Positions 20,442 to 28,785 of a stretch of 41,460 nt of DNA are shown one piece after another. The stretch is from Geminicoccaceae bacterium. GTDB lineage: Bacteria; Pseudomonadota; Alphaproteobacteria; Geminicoccales; Geminicoccaceae. Under the pieces are notes generated by a model that saw only the letters and a program-made list of their open reading frames with translations, did not search any database and was not told where the DNA came from. The stretch spans positions 1-41,460 of the forward strand of contig JANXAZ010000030.1 in assembly GCA_025062095.1 (NCBI GenBank), given 5' to 3'. How positions within the stretch are numbered: position 1 is the stretch's first letter; the number at the start of each line of letters is the position of its first letter. The position numbers were made by a program, and so were the translations under genes.

Positions 20442-21509
20442 TCAGAAATCCACCCCGAGGCGGACCAGACCCAACACGCCGTCGTCGTCGCCGCCGCGGT
20501 CTTCGTCGAAGAAGGACACCTCGCCCGAAAGCGAAAGCCCGGGGGCGATGCCGAGCTCGGCACCGAAGACGAGGTTGTGCGGCTCGGGGCCGGGATCGAA
20601 GTTCGCGCGGCCGTACGTGACCGAAAGCGCCACCGGCCCGACCTCCGCCTTGGCACCGAGATTGAACCAGTCGCGATCGATCCCCAGCACTTCTTCCGTG
20701 CCGATGCCACCGGCGAGCGAGACACCGAAGAGGTCGAGCTGCAGGCCGCCGAAAATCGTCTTGAGATCGTCGTCGGGCCCCGAGAAGTCGGCTTCCGCGA
20801 TGCCGCCCACCACGGCCGCCGTGACCCCCACGCCCCCGAACGCGCCCGTGTAGGTGAGCCCCGCCTCCACCCAGTCTTTGAAGCCACCGGCGTTCGTGAA
20901 GGCCAGCGTGTCGCCGCCACTCGCCGAGCTCGGCGTGTAGCTCACCCCCAGCTGGAACCCGCCGATCTTGGGCGAGTAATAGATGATCTTGGTGGCATCG
21001 TCGCTGTTCGCGGGACCCACGACCGCGGGCGTGTCGATCACCGTACCGTCGATACCGCCGGTCCCGACCGCGACGGAGAAACCACCGACCTTCATGTTGT
21101 CGGCCGCCCCGTCCTCGTCGCCGAAGCGGAATTCGCCGAAGACGCCCTTGAGCAGGAGCCAGGTCTCGTCCGTGTTGTCGGTGCGGCTCGTATCGGCCTC
21201 GAACTCGATCGTCGCTCCGTACTCGATGCCCGTGCTCTCGTCCTTGCCGCGGGCGACGATGTGGACTTCGGTGTCGTTACGGAAATCCGAGCTCGCGTTT
21301 TGGGCGCCGGTTTTCGCCTTGACGTCACCCAAGGCCCAGAGAAAACGCGAGAAGCCGCCGATACTGATGTCGAGCTTGCCGACCGGACCGACCTTGGGAG
21401 CCGGTTGGGCCTCGACCGACGGGACGACGAGCACGGTCGAAGCGGCGACGAGAGCGCTCGTCGCCAACCATCGGCTCGGCTTCGCCGCGCGATGCGACGG
21501 TGAGGACAT
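20442..21509 (-). CDS. Outer-membrane porin (copy 2 of a tandem pair)
   Basis: This 355-residue paralogue of the porin at 19119-20195 follows the same plan. A signal peptide ends SVEA (about residues 1-34), then come PVGKLDISIGGFSRFLWALGD and a beta-rich acidic body with the shared motifs STGIEYGATIEFEADTS, TNDET-like turns and FGDEDGA. It ends in GVDF with terminal Phe. Differences are concentrated in predicted loops, for example around residues 120-150 and 215-245, which would alter pore entrance properties. The ATG at 21509 has GAGGAG 9 bp upstream. It is the first gene of the porin pair; the 175-bp spacer up to the JmjC gene should hold the promoter. Confidence 0.87.
   Translation of the reverse strand: MSSPSHRAAKPSRWLATSALVAASTVLVVPSVEAQPAPKVGPVGKLDISIGGFSRFLWALGDVKAKTGAQNASSDFRNDTEVHIVARGKDESTGIEYGATIEFEADTSRTDNTDETWLLLKGVFGEFRFGDEDGAADNMKVGGFSVAVGTGGIDGTVIDTPAVVGPANSDDATKIIYYSPKIGGFQLGVSYTPSSASGGDTLAFTNAGGFKDWVEAGLTYTGAFGGVGVTAAVVGGIAEADFSGPDDDLKTIFGGLQLDLFGVSLAGGIGTEEVLGIDRDWFNLGAKAEVGPVALSVTYGRANFDPGPEPHNLVFGAELGIAPGLSLSGEVSFFDEDRGGDDDGVLGLVRLGVDF
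21183..21247. repeat. Near-identical DNA block shared by the two porin genes (copy B)
   Basis: This is the partner of the block at 19890-19954, with 64 of 65 bases identical. It lies inside the coding sequence of porin 2 at the equivalent position. Confidence 0.8.
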
Positions 21510-21684
21510 GACGCCGATCTCCTCGGGAAGACTTTCGACGTCGGAGATCGGACGCCCCCGGTCGCCCGCGCGCAAGCCCATCTACGAAGCCTCGACCGTC
21601 GGATGACGGATCTGTCGCGGTTCGGCAACAGACCGCGTCGAAGCTTGCCGAAGAATCGGGCACGACGAGCCGCTTTTTCGGGCT

Positions 21685-22866
21685 TCAGCTCGGCGCGATC
21701 ACCCGCATCTTTTCGAGCTGGGCCAAGACCGTATCCAACCAGCCGCCCGAGCCGGAGGGAAAAGCGCGCTCGAGTTCCGCGCGCTCGAAGCCCTCGCGCG
21801 CCACCACCCAACCCACGAGCTCTTTGATCGCCGCCGGCACCTCCACGCCTTCGCGCGTGCTCGTGCGCACGAGGAGCGTCTTGCCTCCCTGCTCGACGAG
21901 CTTGAAATCGTCGAAGCAGCGCCGGAAGCGGTTCGGTGCGCGCTCGATCAGATCGGGCAGGTCGTAGTCTTCGCGCGGGTAGCGATAGCCGGCCACGAAG
22001 CCCCGGATATCGGAAAGCGTGCGCGCGTCCGAACACAGCGCCGCGAGCCGATCGCCCAGAGCGGCGAGGCGACGGGCGAGCGCCGCCGGCTCGCGCGGCA
22101 GGTTGGCCCGCGCCAAAGGCTCGGCCACCATGCGCTCGAAAAGATACGTCACGACGTCGAGCCCGATAGGATAGGTCACCCCGAAGGCGATGTGGCAGCA
22201 CGCACCGTCTTCGGCCAGCGCGTAATGGTACTGGCCACGCGGCAGATAGAGCAGATCACCGGGCTTCAGCCGAACCTCTTTCCAGAGTTTGCCCTTCGCC
22301 TTTTCGTGATGCTCGGGCGGCAGGGTTTTGAACATCGGATGCGCGATCGGGTCCTCGGCGCGCCCCTCGAACACCATCCAGGTCTTTTCGCCCATACAGT
22401 GGACGGCGAAGACGTCGTGGGTGTCGAAATGGACCGCGAACCCCTGCCGGCGCTTGCTCGAGAGATAGAGATTGGCCTGCACCTTGCCCCCGAGCGCCTC
22501 CTCCATCGCCCGGCAGAACGCCCTGAGCTCGGGGGTGAGCTGGTCGATGTCGTTGGCCACCAGCGTCGCCCCGCGCCGCAAGTAGGCCTTGACCTTGGTC
22601 GGATCGGGCCGGAGCACCGTGCCACCGTCGCGCCCCGGCGCGGGCGCGCAATAGGCCGAGGGCGGCACGGGTTCCTTGTCGAGGACGAGCGGCAAGGAGG
22701 CGTGCGACCAGATCGTGGAGGCGCCCAACAGACGGTTGAGGACGTCCCAGTTCATCACCGCCGCCCATTTGTCCGGCGGTCCTTCGAGATGCAACGGCGC
22801 CTTGCCCAGATATTCTTCGAGAAAGCGAGCGGCGCCCAAGGGCGCCATGATCTCGTCGAAGGTCAC
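21685..22866 (-). CDS. JmjC/cupin-type 2-oxoglutarate Fe(II) oxygenase (ribosomal oxygenase-like)
   Basis: The 393-residue length and layout match bacterial ROX-type oxygenases such as E. coli RoxA/YcfD, which hydroxylates an arginine of ribosomal protein uL16. The iron triad is visible as His146 and Asp148 in VHFDTHDVF and His214 in [12 protein letters not shown]. An N-terminal segment [15 protein letters not shown] is typical of the family, and a C-terminal winged-helix-like region ends in [10 protein letters not shown]. Human MINA and NO66 share the plan. The substrate is not proven by sequence. The start is GTG at 22866, preceded by GGGAGGTG. It is divergent from the yggS gene across 61 bp. 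Confidence 0.82.
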   Translation of the reverse strand: MTFDEIMAPLGAARFLEEYLGKAPLHLEGPPDKWAAVMNWDVLNRLLGASTIWSHASLPLVLDKEPVPPSAYCAPAPGRDGGTVLRPDPTKVKAYLRRGATLVANDIDQLTPELRAFCRAMEEALGGKVQANLYLSSKRRQGFAVHFDTHDVFAVHCMGEKTWMVFEGRAEDPIAHPMFKTLPPEHHEKAKGKLWKEVRLKPGDLLYLPRGQYHYALAEDGACCHIAFGVTYPIGLDVVTYLFERMVAEPLARANLPREPAALARRLAALGDRLAALCSDARTLSDIRGFVAGYRYPREDYDLPDLIERAPNRFRRCFDDFKLVEQGGKTLLVRTSTREGVEVPAAIKELVGWVVAREGFERAELERAFPSGSGGWLDTVLAQLEKMRVIAPS

Positions 22867-22927
22867 TTGACACCTCCCGGTCGCGGCGCAGGCTCGCGGG
22901 CCGCGGGCAGGATAATCGGGGCGGAGC

Positions 22928-23653
22928 GTGGAACAAGGCGCGGGCGGAGAGGTTCGGGCGCGTCTCGAGGAGGTGCGGCGGCGCATCGCGGCCGCGGCTC
23001 GTGCCGCCGGCCGCGATCCCGGCTCGATCACGCTCGTGGCGGTGAGCAAGGCACAACCCCGCGAACGGATCGAGGCGGCGCTCGAGGCCGGGCAGCGGGT
23101 GTTCGGCGAGAACTACGTTCAAGAAGCACAGGCGCGTTGGCCGGCGCTGCGCGCCCGTTTCCCCGATGTCGAGCTGCACCTCGTGGGCGCGCTGCAGACC
23201 AACAAGGCGCGCGCGGCGGTCGCCTTCTTCGACGTCATCCAGACCCTCGACCGTCCCAAGCTCGCCCATGTGCTCGCCAAGGAGCTCGCCCGACCGGAAG
23301 CCCGTACGCGGCGCCTTCTCGTCGAGGTGAACCTCGCCGAAGAGCCGCAGAAGGCGGGCGTCGCCCCGGGCGACCTCGACCCCTTCTTGCGCCTGTGCCG
23401 CGAGGAGTTGCGGCTGCCCGTGCACGGGCTCATGGCGATCCCGCCCGCCGACGAGGACGTCGCACCTTATGCCGCGCTCCTCGCCAAGCTCGCCGCTCGG
23501 CACGATCTCCCGGAGGTGAGCATCGGGATGAGCGCCGACTTCGAGACCGCGATCGCCTTCGGAGCGACGATCGTCCGCATCGGTACCGCGATCTTCGGCG
23601 AACGACCGCCGCGCGCCCCGACCCCTCAGGGCTCGCTCGAGACGAGCTCGTAA
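22928..23653 (+). CDS. yggS: YggS/PROSC-family PLP homeostasis protein
   Basis: This 241-residue single-domain protein has the alanine-racemase-like barrel of the PLP-binding homeostasis family, which buffers pyridoxal 5'-phosphate and affects amino acid pools. The PLP lysine is Lys41 in LVAVSKAQ. Other hallmarks are [27 protein letters not shown] and the phosphate-binding region [26 protein letters not shown]. The start is GTG at 22928, with GGAG a few bases before. Its last 28 bases overlap the end of the convergent S4 gene, an unusually tight arrangement. Confidence 0.93.
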   Translation: MEQGAGGEVRARLEEVRRRIAAAARAAGRDPGSITLVAVSKAQPRERIEAALEAGQRVFGENYVQEAQARWPALRARFPDVELHLVGALQTNKARAAVAFFDVIQTLDRPKLAHVLAKELARPEARTRRLLVEVNLAEEPQKAGVAPGDLDPFLRLCREELRLPVHGLMAIPPADEDVAPYAALLAKLAARHDLPEVSIGMSADFETAIAFGATIVRIGTAIFGERPPRAPTPQGSLETSS

Positions 23654-23910
23654 AGCGCCGCCGCCTCGGCGGCACCTTCTCGGCGCGAGCCGAGCTCCTT
23701 GACGCGCACCACGCGGATCCGCTCGCGCTCGGTCAACACGAGCACGTCGCCCGGGCGGACGAGCTGATGGGTCTTGACCACCGGCTGACCGTTGAGGCGG
23801 ATGCGCCGTTCGGCGACGAGCACGGCGGCGAGCTCGCGCCGACGCACGAAACGAGCGTGCCAGAGCCATTTGTCGAGCCGCAGCCCGGACCGTCCGCGCT
23901 CCGCGCTCAC
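23626..23910 (-). CDS. hslR: S4-domain RNA-binding protein, Hsp15-like
   Basis: This 94-residue protein consists of an S4 RNA-binding domain (about residues 9-65), beginning GLRLDKWLWHARFVRRREL and including IRLNGQPVVKTHQLVRPGDVL. A short tail with [14 protein letters not shown] resembles the end of E. coli Hsp15. Hsp15 binds free 50S subunits carrying a nascent chain and helps recycle them after stress. It begins at a GTG that overlaps the helicase stop codon (GTGA), so the two RNA-acting proteins are probably co-translated. A helicase-S4 pair is common in alphaproteobacteria. Confidence 0.87.
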   Translation of the reverse strand: MSAERGRSGLRLDKWLWHARFVRRRELAAVLVAERRIRLNGQPVVKTHQLVRPGDVLVLTERERIRVVRVKELGSRREGAAEAAALYELVSSEP

Positions 23911-26420
23911 CAGCGCACCTCGAGCGCCGCGAGCGCGGCGAACGGAGAATCGGCGGGCGGCCGCACCCTTCGGGCCCGCGTTCCCTTTCGCTCGCCGCCT
24001 CGCGTCCGGGCACGAGCCCAGAGCACCTCCTCCCCTTCTCCCGCCACGGGCGCGAAGCCGAGGACGGGCAGACAGGCCTCGAGCTCGTCGCGGGCGAGCC
24101 CCGCCGAGGCGGCGAGATCGACGGGCGATGCGAACGCGCCGCTCGCCCGCGCCCGAGCCCGCAACCCGGCGGCCAGCCGCTCGGCGAGATCCTGGCGCAG
24201 GGCGAACCCGGCGAAGGGAGCGAAACCGAGCGCGAGCGCGCATTCGGCGCGCGCGGGCAGATGGGCCCCGCGCAATACGGTGGCGCCGGGCGCGGGAAGA
24301 ACGAGGTCGGGGGCGCGGGCCAGACGCAAGAGCCGGGCCCGCGCCTCGATCGCCCCGGCGCGCAGCAGTTGCGGCAGGTAGAGCCAGAAACATCCGAACC
24401 GCACCCCGAGCCGCGCCAGCGCCGTGCGATCGGCCGGGGCGAGCGCGGCCAACAGCTCCTCGACCTCGGCCCGCGCGGTGCTGCCGAGCCCTTCGAGCAA
24501 CCGCCATGCCACGGCGCGTCCCGCCCCGCCGAGCGCACCCCGTTCGACTTCTTCGCGCAGGCGTAGAAGCGGCGCGAGCCGACGGGCGAGCCAATGGTCG
24601 AACCACGCCCCCAGGCGGCGCTCGACCCGCGCCCGCAGGCCGGCCGGCTCCTCGGCCACGAGCGGGACGATCTTGGGCCGCAAGGGCTCGGCGCCGGCCT
24701 CCAGCCGCGCCACCGGCGCTCCCCGCCACAGGACGCGGTCGCGCGCATCGAGGGAAAAGTCGGCATCGGCGGCGCGTTCGAGCTCCGCGGCACGGCGGCC
24801 GAGCTCGACCTCGGCGGCCCGGCGCGCGGCGGCGACGACGAGCTTGCGCGCGAGCTCGTTGCGCGCGCGCTCGGGCGAAAAACGCAGTCCCTCGATCCGC
24901 CCGACGCGCTCGCCGTCGACCAGCACCGCTCCGTCTTCTTCCACCGAGGCCACGAGCTCGCCGCGCTCGCGCATGGACCGCAGGAGCTGGGAGGTCCGGC
25001 GATCGACGAAGCGCTGGGTCAGCCGCTCGTGCAGGGCATCGGACAGGCGATCCTCGAGCGCGCGCGTGCGCTCCTGGAAATGCGCCGCATCGTCGAGCCA
25101 GTCGCCGTGGAAGCTCAAATATGTGAGCGTGCGCACATGGGCCAGGCGCTGCACGAGGGTGTCGATGTCCCCGTCCGTGCGCTCGAGCTGGGCGACCTTG
25201 GCGGCGAACCAGTCCGTGGGCAGCCGACCTTTGGGCCCCGAGAGATGGTCGAAGACGGTGGCCAAGAGGTGCAGATGGGCCTCGTTGAGGGTCTTGCGGA
25301 AGTCCGGGATCTGGCAGACCTGCCACAACAGGCGCACGCGCTCGGGTCGGTCGGCGCGCGCCCGGATCTCCGGGCGACGGGCGAGCAACGCGAGCGAGCG
25401 ATGGTCGAGCGCGTCTCGGACCGGCACCAGGCAATCCACGGGCGGTGGCGCCTCGAGGCTCGCGAGAAGCGCATCGATGCTCGCGAAGTCGAGCGCCGAG
25501 GAACGCCAACGGATCGCCTTGAGGGGCGGGAAGCTGTGGCTTTCCACCGCTTCGATCGTGCGCTCGTCCAACGGCTCGGCGCCGTCGGTAGTGCCGAAGG
25601 TGCCGTTGGCCATGTGCCGTCCGGCGCGGCCCGCGATCTGGGCCACCTCCTGGGCCTCGAGCCGGCGCACCGTGCGCCCGTCGAACTTGCTGAGCCGGGC
25701 GAAGGCGACGTGCGCGAGGTCCATGTTGAGGCCCATGCCGATCGCATCGGTGGCGACGAGATGGTCGACCTCGCCCGACTGATACAATGCCACCTGGGCG
25801 TTGCGCGTCCGCGGCGACAGCGCCCCCATGACCACCGCCGCGCCGCCTTTCTGTCGGCGGACGAGCTCGGCGATCGCGTAGACGTCCGCCGCGCTGAAGG
25901 CGACGATCGCACTGCGGCGGGGCAGACGGGTCAGCTTGCGGTGCCCGTCGTGCACGAGAAGCGAAAAACGCGGCCGGGTGACGATCTCGGCTTCGGGCAC
26001 CAGACGCTTGAGAATCGGTCGGATCGTCTCGGCGCCCAAGAACATGGTCTCGAACAGACCGCGGGCGTGCAGAAGGCGATCGGTGAAGACGTGGCCGCGC
26101 TCGAGATCGGCGCAGAGCTGAATTTCGTCGACCGCGAGGAACTCGACCTCGCGCTCAACGGGCATCGCCTCCACCGTGGCGACGACGTAGGGCGCGGCGA
26201 GCGAGCCCACGCGCTCCTCGCCGGTGACCAGAGCGACCGCGGCGGCGCCGCGCAACGTCTTGATGCGATCGTAGATCTCTCGGGCGAGAAGGCGGAGGGG
26301 AAAGCCGATCATGCCCGAGCGGTGCGCGAGCATCCGCTCGACGGCGAAGTGAGTCTTGCCGGTGTTGGTCGGTCCCAAGACCGCGACGACCCGACCCCGC
26401 GACGGCGGACCCACTGCCAT
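23907..26420 (-). CDS. SUV3-like superfamily 2 RNA helicase
   Basis: This 837-residue helicase resembles the mitochondrial degradosome helicase SUV3. Motif I is GPTNTGKT (16-23), motif II is DEIQ (98-101), motif V is VATDAIGMGLNM (222-233) and motif VI is QIAGRAGRH (261-269). A long C-terminal region of mostly Arg/Ala/Leu helices follows, more variable in the family. It probably unwinds structured RNA during decay or ribosome maturation. Start at ATG 26420 places motif I at the N-terminus as in relatives. The much longer open frame upstream runs antisense through htpG and is a composition artefact. It is the first gene of a pair with the S4 protein and divergent from htpG. Confidence 0.9.
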   Translation of the reverse strand: MAVGPPSRGRVVAVLGPTNTGKTHFAVERMLAHRSGMIGFPLRLLAREIYDRIKTLRGAAAVALVTGEERVGSLAAPYVVATVEAMPVEREVEFLAVDEIQLCADLERGHVFTDRLLHARGLFETMFLGAETIRPILKRLVPEAEIVTRPRFSLLVHDGHRKLTRLPRRSAIVAFSAADVYAIAELVRRQKGGAAVVMGALSPRTRNAQVALYQSGEVDHLVATDAIGMGLNMDLAHVAFARLSKFDGRTVRRLEAQEVAQIAGRAGRHMANGTFGTTDGAEPLDERTIEAVESHSFPPLKAIRWRSSALDFASIDALLASLEAPPPVDCLVPVRDALDHRSLALLARRPEIRARADRPERVRLLWQVCQIPDFRKTLNEAHLHLLATVFDHLSGPKGRLPTDWFAAKVAQLERTDGDIDTLVQRLAHVRTLTYLSFHGDWLDDAAHFQERTRALEDRLSDALHERLTQRFVDRRTSQLLRSMRERGELVASVEEDGAVLVDGERVGRIEGLRFSPERARNELARKLVVAAARRAAEVELGRRAAELERAADADFSLDARDRVLWRGAPVARLEAGAEPLRPKIVPLVAEEPAGLRARVERRLGAWFDHWLARRLAPLLRLREEVERGALGGAGRAVAWRLLEGLGSTARAEVEELLAALAPADRTALARLGVRFGCFWLYLPQLLRAGAIEARARLLRLARAPDLVLPAPGATVLRGAHLPARAECALALGFAPFAGFALRQDLAERLAAGLRARARASGAFASPVDLAASAGLARDELEACLPVLGFAPVAGEGEEVLWARARTRGGERKGTRARRVRPPADSPFAALAALEVRW

Positions 26421-26804
26421 GGCTCCAAGATCGTCGAGACCGGCGTCCTTGGCAAGGGCGCAAGGCGCAAAGGGAGCGGAAGCCACGAGATTTCGCGAGC
26501 GCGCGAGAAGGCCGCCGGCGCCTTCGCGCGCGGGCGGGCCTCGCGCGAGGAGCATCCGAGCCTTTTCGTTCTCCCGACGCTCCGATCGCGCTTCGCCGCG
26601 CGGGACCGAGCGGGGGTCGCTCCCTCGATCCGCGCGCCTTCCGCCCCGACCGGGCGACCGCGGGCGCCGATCGTCGGGCAGACAATCCGAGCACCGGGGG
26701 CGGACGTCGGCGGGCGCGTCGTGCACCGCTTGAACGGAGGGGCGGGTGCGCCCAAATGCCGGCCGGTCGATCGGATCAGCCGGATGGTGCGGAGCCCGGG
26801 CGTC
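26421..26804. other. Divergent regulatory spacer between the helicase gene and htpG
   Basis: These 384 bp contain no convincing gene; all frames give Arg/Pro-rich low-complexity strings. The region must hold promoters for both divergent genes. A heat-shock-type promoter candidate near the htpG end is listed separately. A small GGGCG/CGCCC hairpin at about 26741-26754 overlaps its spacer. Confidence 0.6.
26729..26757 (+). promoter_or_regulatory. Candidate sigma-32-type heat-shock promoter for htpG
   Basis: CTTGAA at 26729-26734 fits the sigma-32 -35 element, and CCCAAAT at 26751-26757 is a partial match to the -10 element, separated by 16 bases. The predicted start would be about 40 bases before the htpG ATG. 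The -10 match is only moderate. Confidence 0.4.
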
Positions 26805-28769
26805 ATGGACGAGCTCGTACAGCCGTTCGAGGCCGAAGTCGGGAGAGTCCTCGAGATCGTCGTCAACGCGCTCTACAAGGAGCGGGCGATCTTTCTGAGG
26901 GAACTGATCTCCAACGCCTCCGATGCCTGCGACAAGCTGCGCTACGAATCGCTGAACAGGCCCGAACTCTTGGGGTCCGATCCCAAGCTCGAGATCCGGA
27001 TCGTCGCCGATCCCGGGACGAACATCTTGTCGGTGGTCGACAACGGGATCGGAATGGACAAAGACGAACTCGCCGCCAATCTCGGGACGATCGCGCGCTC
27101 CGGTACCGCGCGCTTCCTCGAACAGCTCACCGGCGATCGGGCCAAGGATCTCAAGCTCATCGGCCAGTTCGGCGTCGGCTTCTATTCGGTGTTCATGGTC
27201 GCCGACAAGGTCATCGTGCGCTCGACCCGAGCGGGCCAAGACAAGGGCTGGATCTGGGCCTCGGACGGCAAGACCGGCTTCACCGTCCGCGAGGACGAAG
27301 AGCCGTTGCCGCGCGGCACCGCCGTCATCCTGCACCTCAAGGACGACGCCAAGGAGTTCCTCGACGCGGCGCGGATCCGCGAGATCGTCCGCACCTACAG
27401 CGACCACATCGCCTTCCCGATCATCCTCGAAGCCAAGCCCCGACCCGGTGACACCAGGACCAAGGCGCACGAACCCCAACAGATCAACAAGGCGAGCGCG
27501 CTGTGGGCGCGACCGCGGTCGGAGATCACCGAGGAACAATATCGCGAGTTCTATCATCACGTCGCGCACACTTTCGACGATCCCTTCGCCCGCATCCATT
27601 TCACGGCGGAAGGAACGCTGAGCTACACGGCGCTGTTGTTCCTGCCCGCGCACCGGCCGTTCGACCTCTACGATCCGCGGCGCCGGCACGGCGTGCGACT
27701 GTACGTGCGCCGGGTGTTCATCACCGACCAGCTCGAAGAACTGTTGCCGCGCTACTTGCGTTTCGTCTCGGGCGTGGTCGACAGCGAAGATCTCCAGCTC
27801 AACGTCAGCCGCGAAACGCTCCAGCACGGCATCGTCGTGCAGAAGATGCGCCGCCAGCTCACCAAGCGCGTCCTCGACGAGCTCGCGCGCAAGGCGAGCG
27901 AGACCGCCGAGACGAGCGCCTCGGCGACCGCGGGCGAAACCGGCGAGCCCGACGGGGAAGTCAAAAAGGGGCCGAGCTATCTCGACTGGTGGGCCGAGTT
28001 CGGGGCGGTGCTCAAAGAAGGGTTGTTCGAAGACCCGGACAATCGGGAGCGACTGTTGGAGCTCGCGCGTTTCAAGAGCACCCGCGGCCCCGGCTGGGTG
28101 AGCCTGGCCGAGTACGTGGCACGCATGCGCCCGAACCAGGACCAGATCTTCTACATCACCGGCGAAAGCGCCGAGGCGCTGCGCACGAGCCCGCAGCTCG
28201 AAGCGGCCCTCGCCAAGGGCTGCGAAGTGCTGCTCTTGGACGATGCCGTGGACGAGTTCTGGCTGGGGGAAGTCAAAGAATATCAGGGCAAGAAGTTCGT
28301 ATCTCTGACCAAGGGCGAGGTCGATCTCTCGCGCATTCCCGACGAGGGCAAGATCGAGACCCCCGACGAACTCTACGACGAGGACCTCAAGCGACTCCTG
28401 GCCAAGCTCAAGGCGCTTCTCGGCGAAGAGGTCAAAGACGTGCGCGCCTCCAAACGGCTGCGGGAGAGCGCGGTCTGCCTGGTGGCCGACGAGCACGGTC
28501 TCGATTTCCGGCTCGAGCGGATCTTGCGCCAACACCACCAGATCGAGCGCCTGGCTCGACCCGTGCTCGAGGTCAACGGCCGGCACGAGCTCATCCGGCG
28601 GATGGCGGCGATGGCCAAAGACGCGAGCCGCGAACAAGACTTGGCCGAGCTCGCGAAGCTCTTGTTGGACCAGGCGCGCATCGTGCAGGGCGAGCCCGTC
28701 CCCGACCCGGGCGCCTTCTCGCGGCGGATGAGCGCCTTCCTCGCCCGCGGCCTGCCGGCCGCGGCCTGA
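26805..28769 (+). CDS. htpG: Chaperone HtpG (bacterial Hsp90)
   Basis: HtpG is an ATP-dependent dimeric chaperone of the cytoplasm. The 654-residue protein has the three Hsp90 domains. The N-terminal GHKL ATPase includes ELISNASDACDKLRY, DNGIGMDKDEL, GTIARSGT and GQFGVGFYSVFMV. The middle domain includes LYVRRVFITD, LPRYLRFVSGVVDSEDLQLNVSRE-type sequence and FKST. The C-terminal dimerisation domain follows. A low-complexity Ser/Thr/Ala/Gly insert (about residues 365-385) sits in the middle domain. The ATG at 26805 has GGAG 10 bp upstream; an in-frame ATG 7 codons earlier is possible. A sigma-32-type promoter candidate lies about 50 bp upstream. Confidence 0.96.
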   Translation: MDELVQPFEAEVGRVLEIVVNALYKERAIFLRELISNASDACDKLRYESLNRPELLGSDPKLEIRIVADPGTNILSVVDNGIGMDKDELAANLGTIARSGTARFLEQLTGDRAKDLKLIGQFGVGFYSVFMVADKVIVRSTRAGQDKGWIWASDGKTGFTVREDEEPLPRGTAVILHLKDDAKEFLDAARIREIVRTYSDHIAFPIILEAKPRPGDTRTKAHEPQQINKASALWARPRSEITEEQYREFYHHVAHTFDDPFARIHFTAEGTLSYTALLFLPAHRPFDLYDPRRRHGVRLYVRRVFITDQLEELLPRYLRFVSGVVDSEDLQLNVSRETLQHGIVVQKMRRQLTKRVLDELARKASETAETSASATAGETGEPDGEVKKGPSYLDWWAEFGAVLKEGLFEDPDNRERLLELARFKSTRGPGWVSLAEYVARMRPNQDQIFYITGESAEALRTSPQLEAALAKGCEVLLLDDAVDEFWLGEVKEYQGKKFVSLTKGEVDLSRIPDEGKIETPDELYDEDLKRLLAKLKALLGEEVKDVRASKRLRESAVCLVADEHGLDFRLERILRQHHQIERLARPVLEVNGRHELIRRMAAMAKDASREQDLAELAKLLLDQARIVQGEPVPDPGAFSRRMSAFLARGLPAAA

Positions 28770-28785
28770 AGGGGCGTCTCGGCGC

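Noticed and set aside
21610-21640. TCTGT-ACAGA dyad upstream of porin 2 as a regulator operator
   Set aside because: The arms are only 5 bases, and similar short dyads are expected by chance in this sequence.
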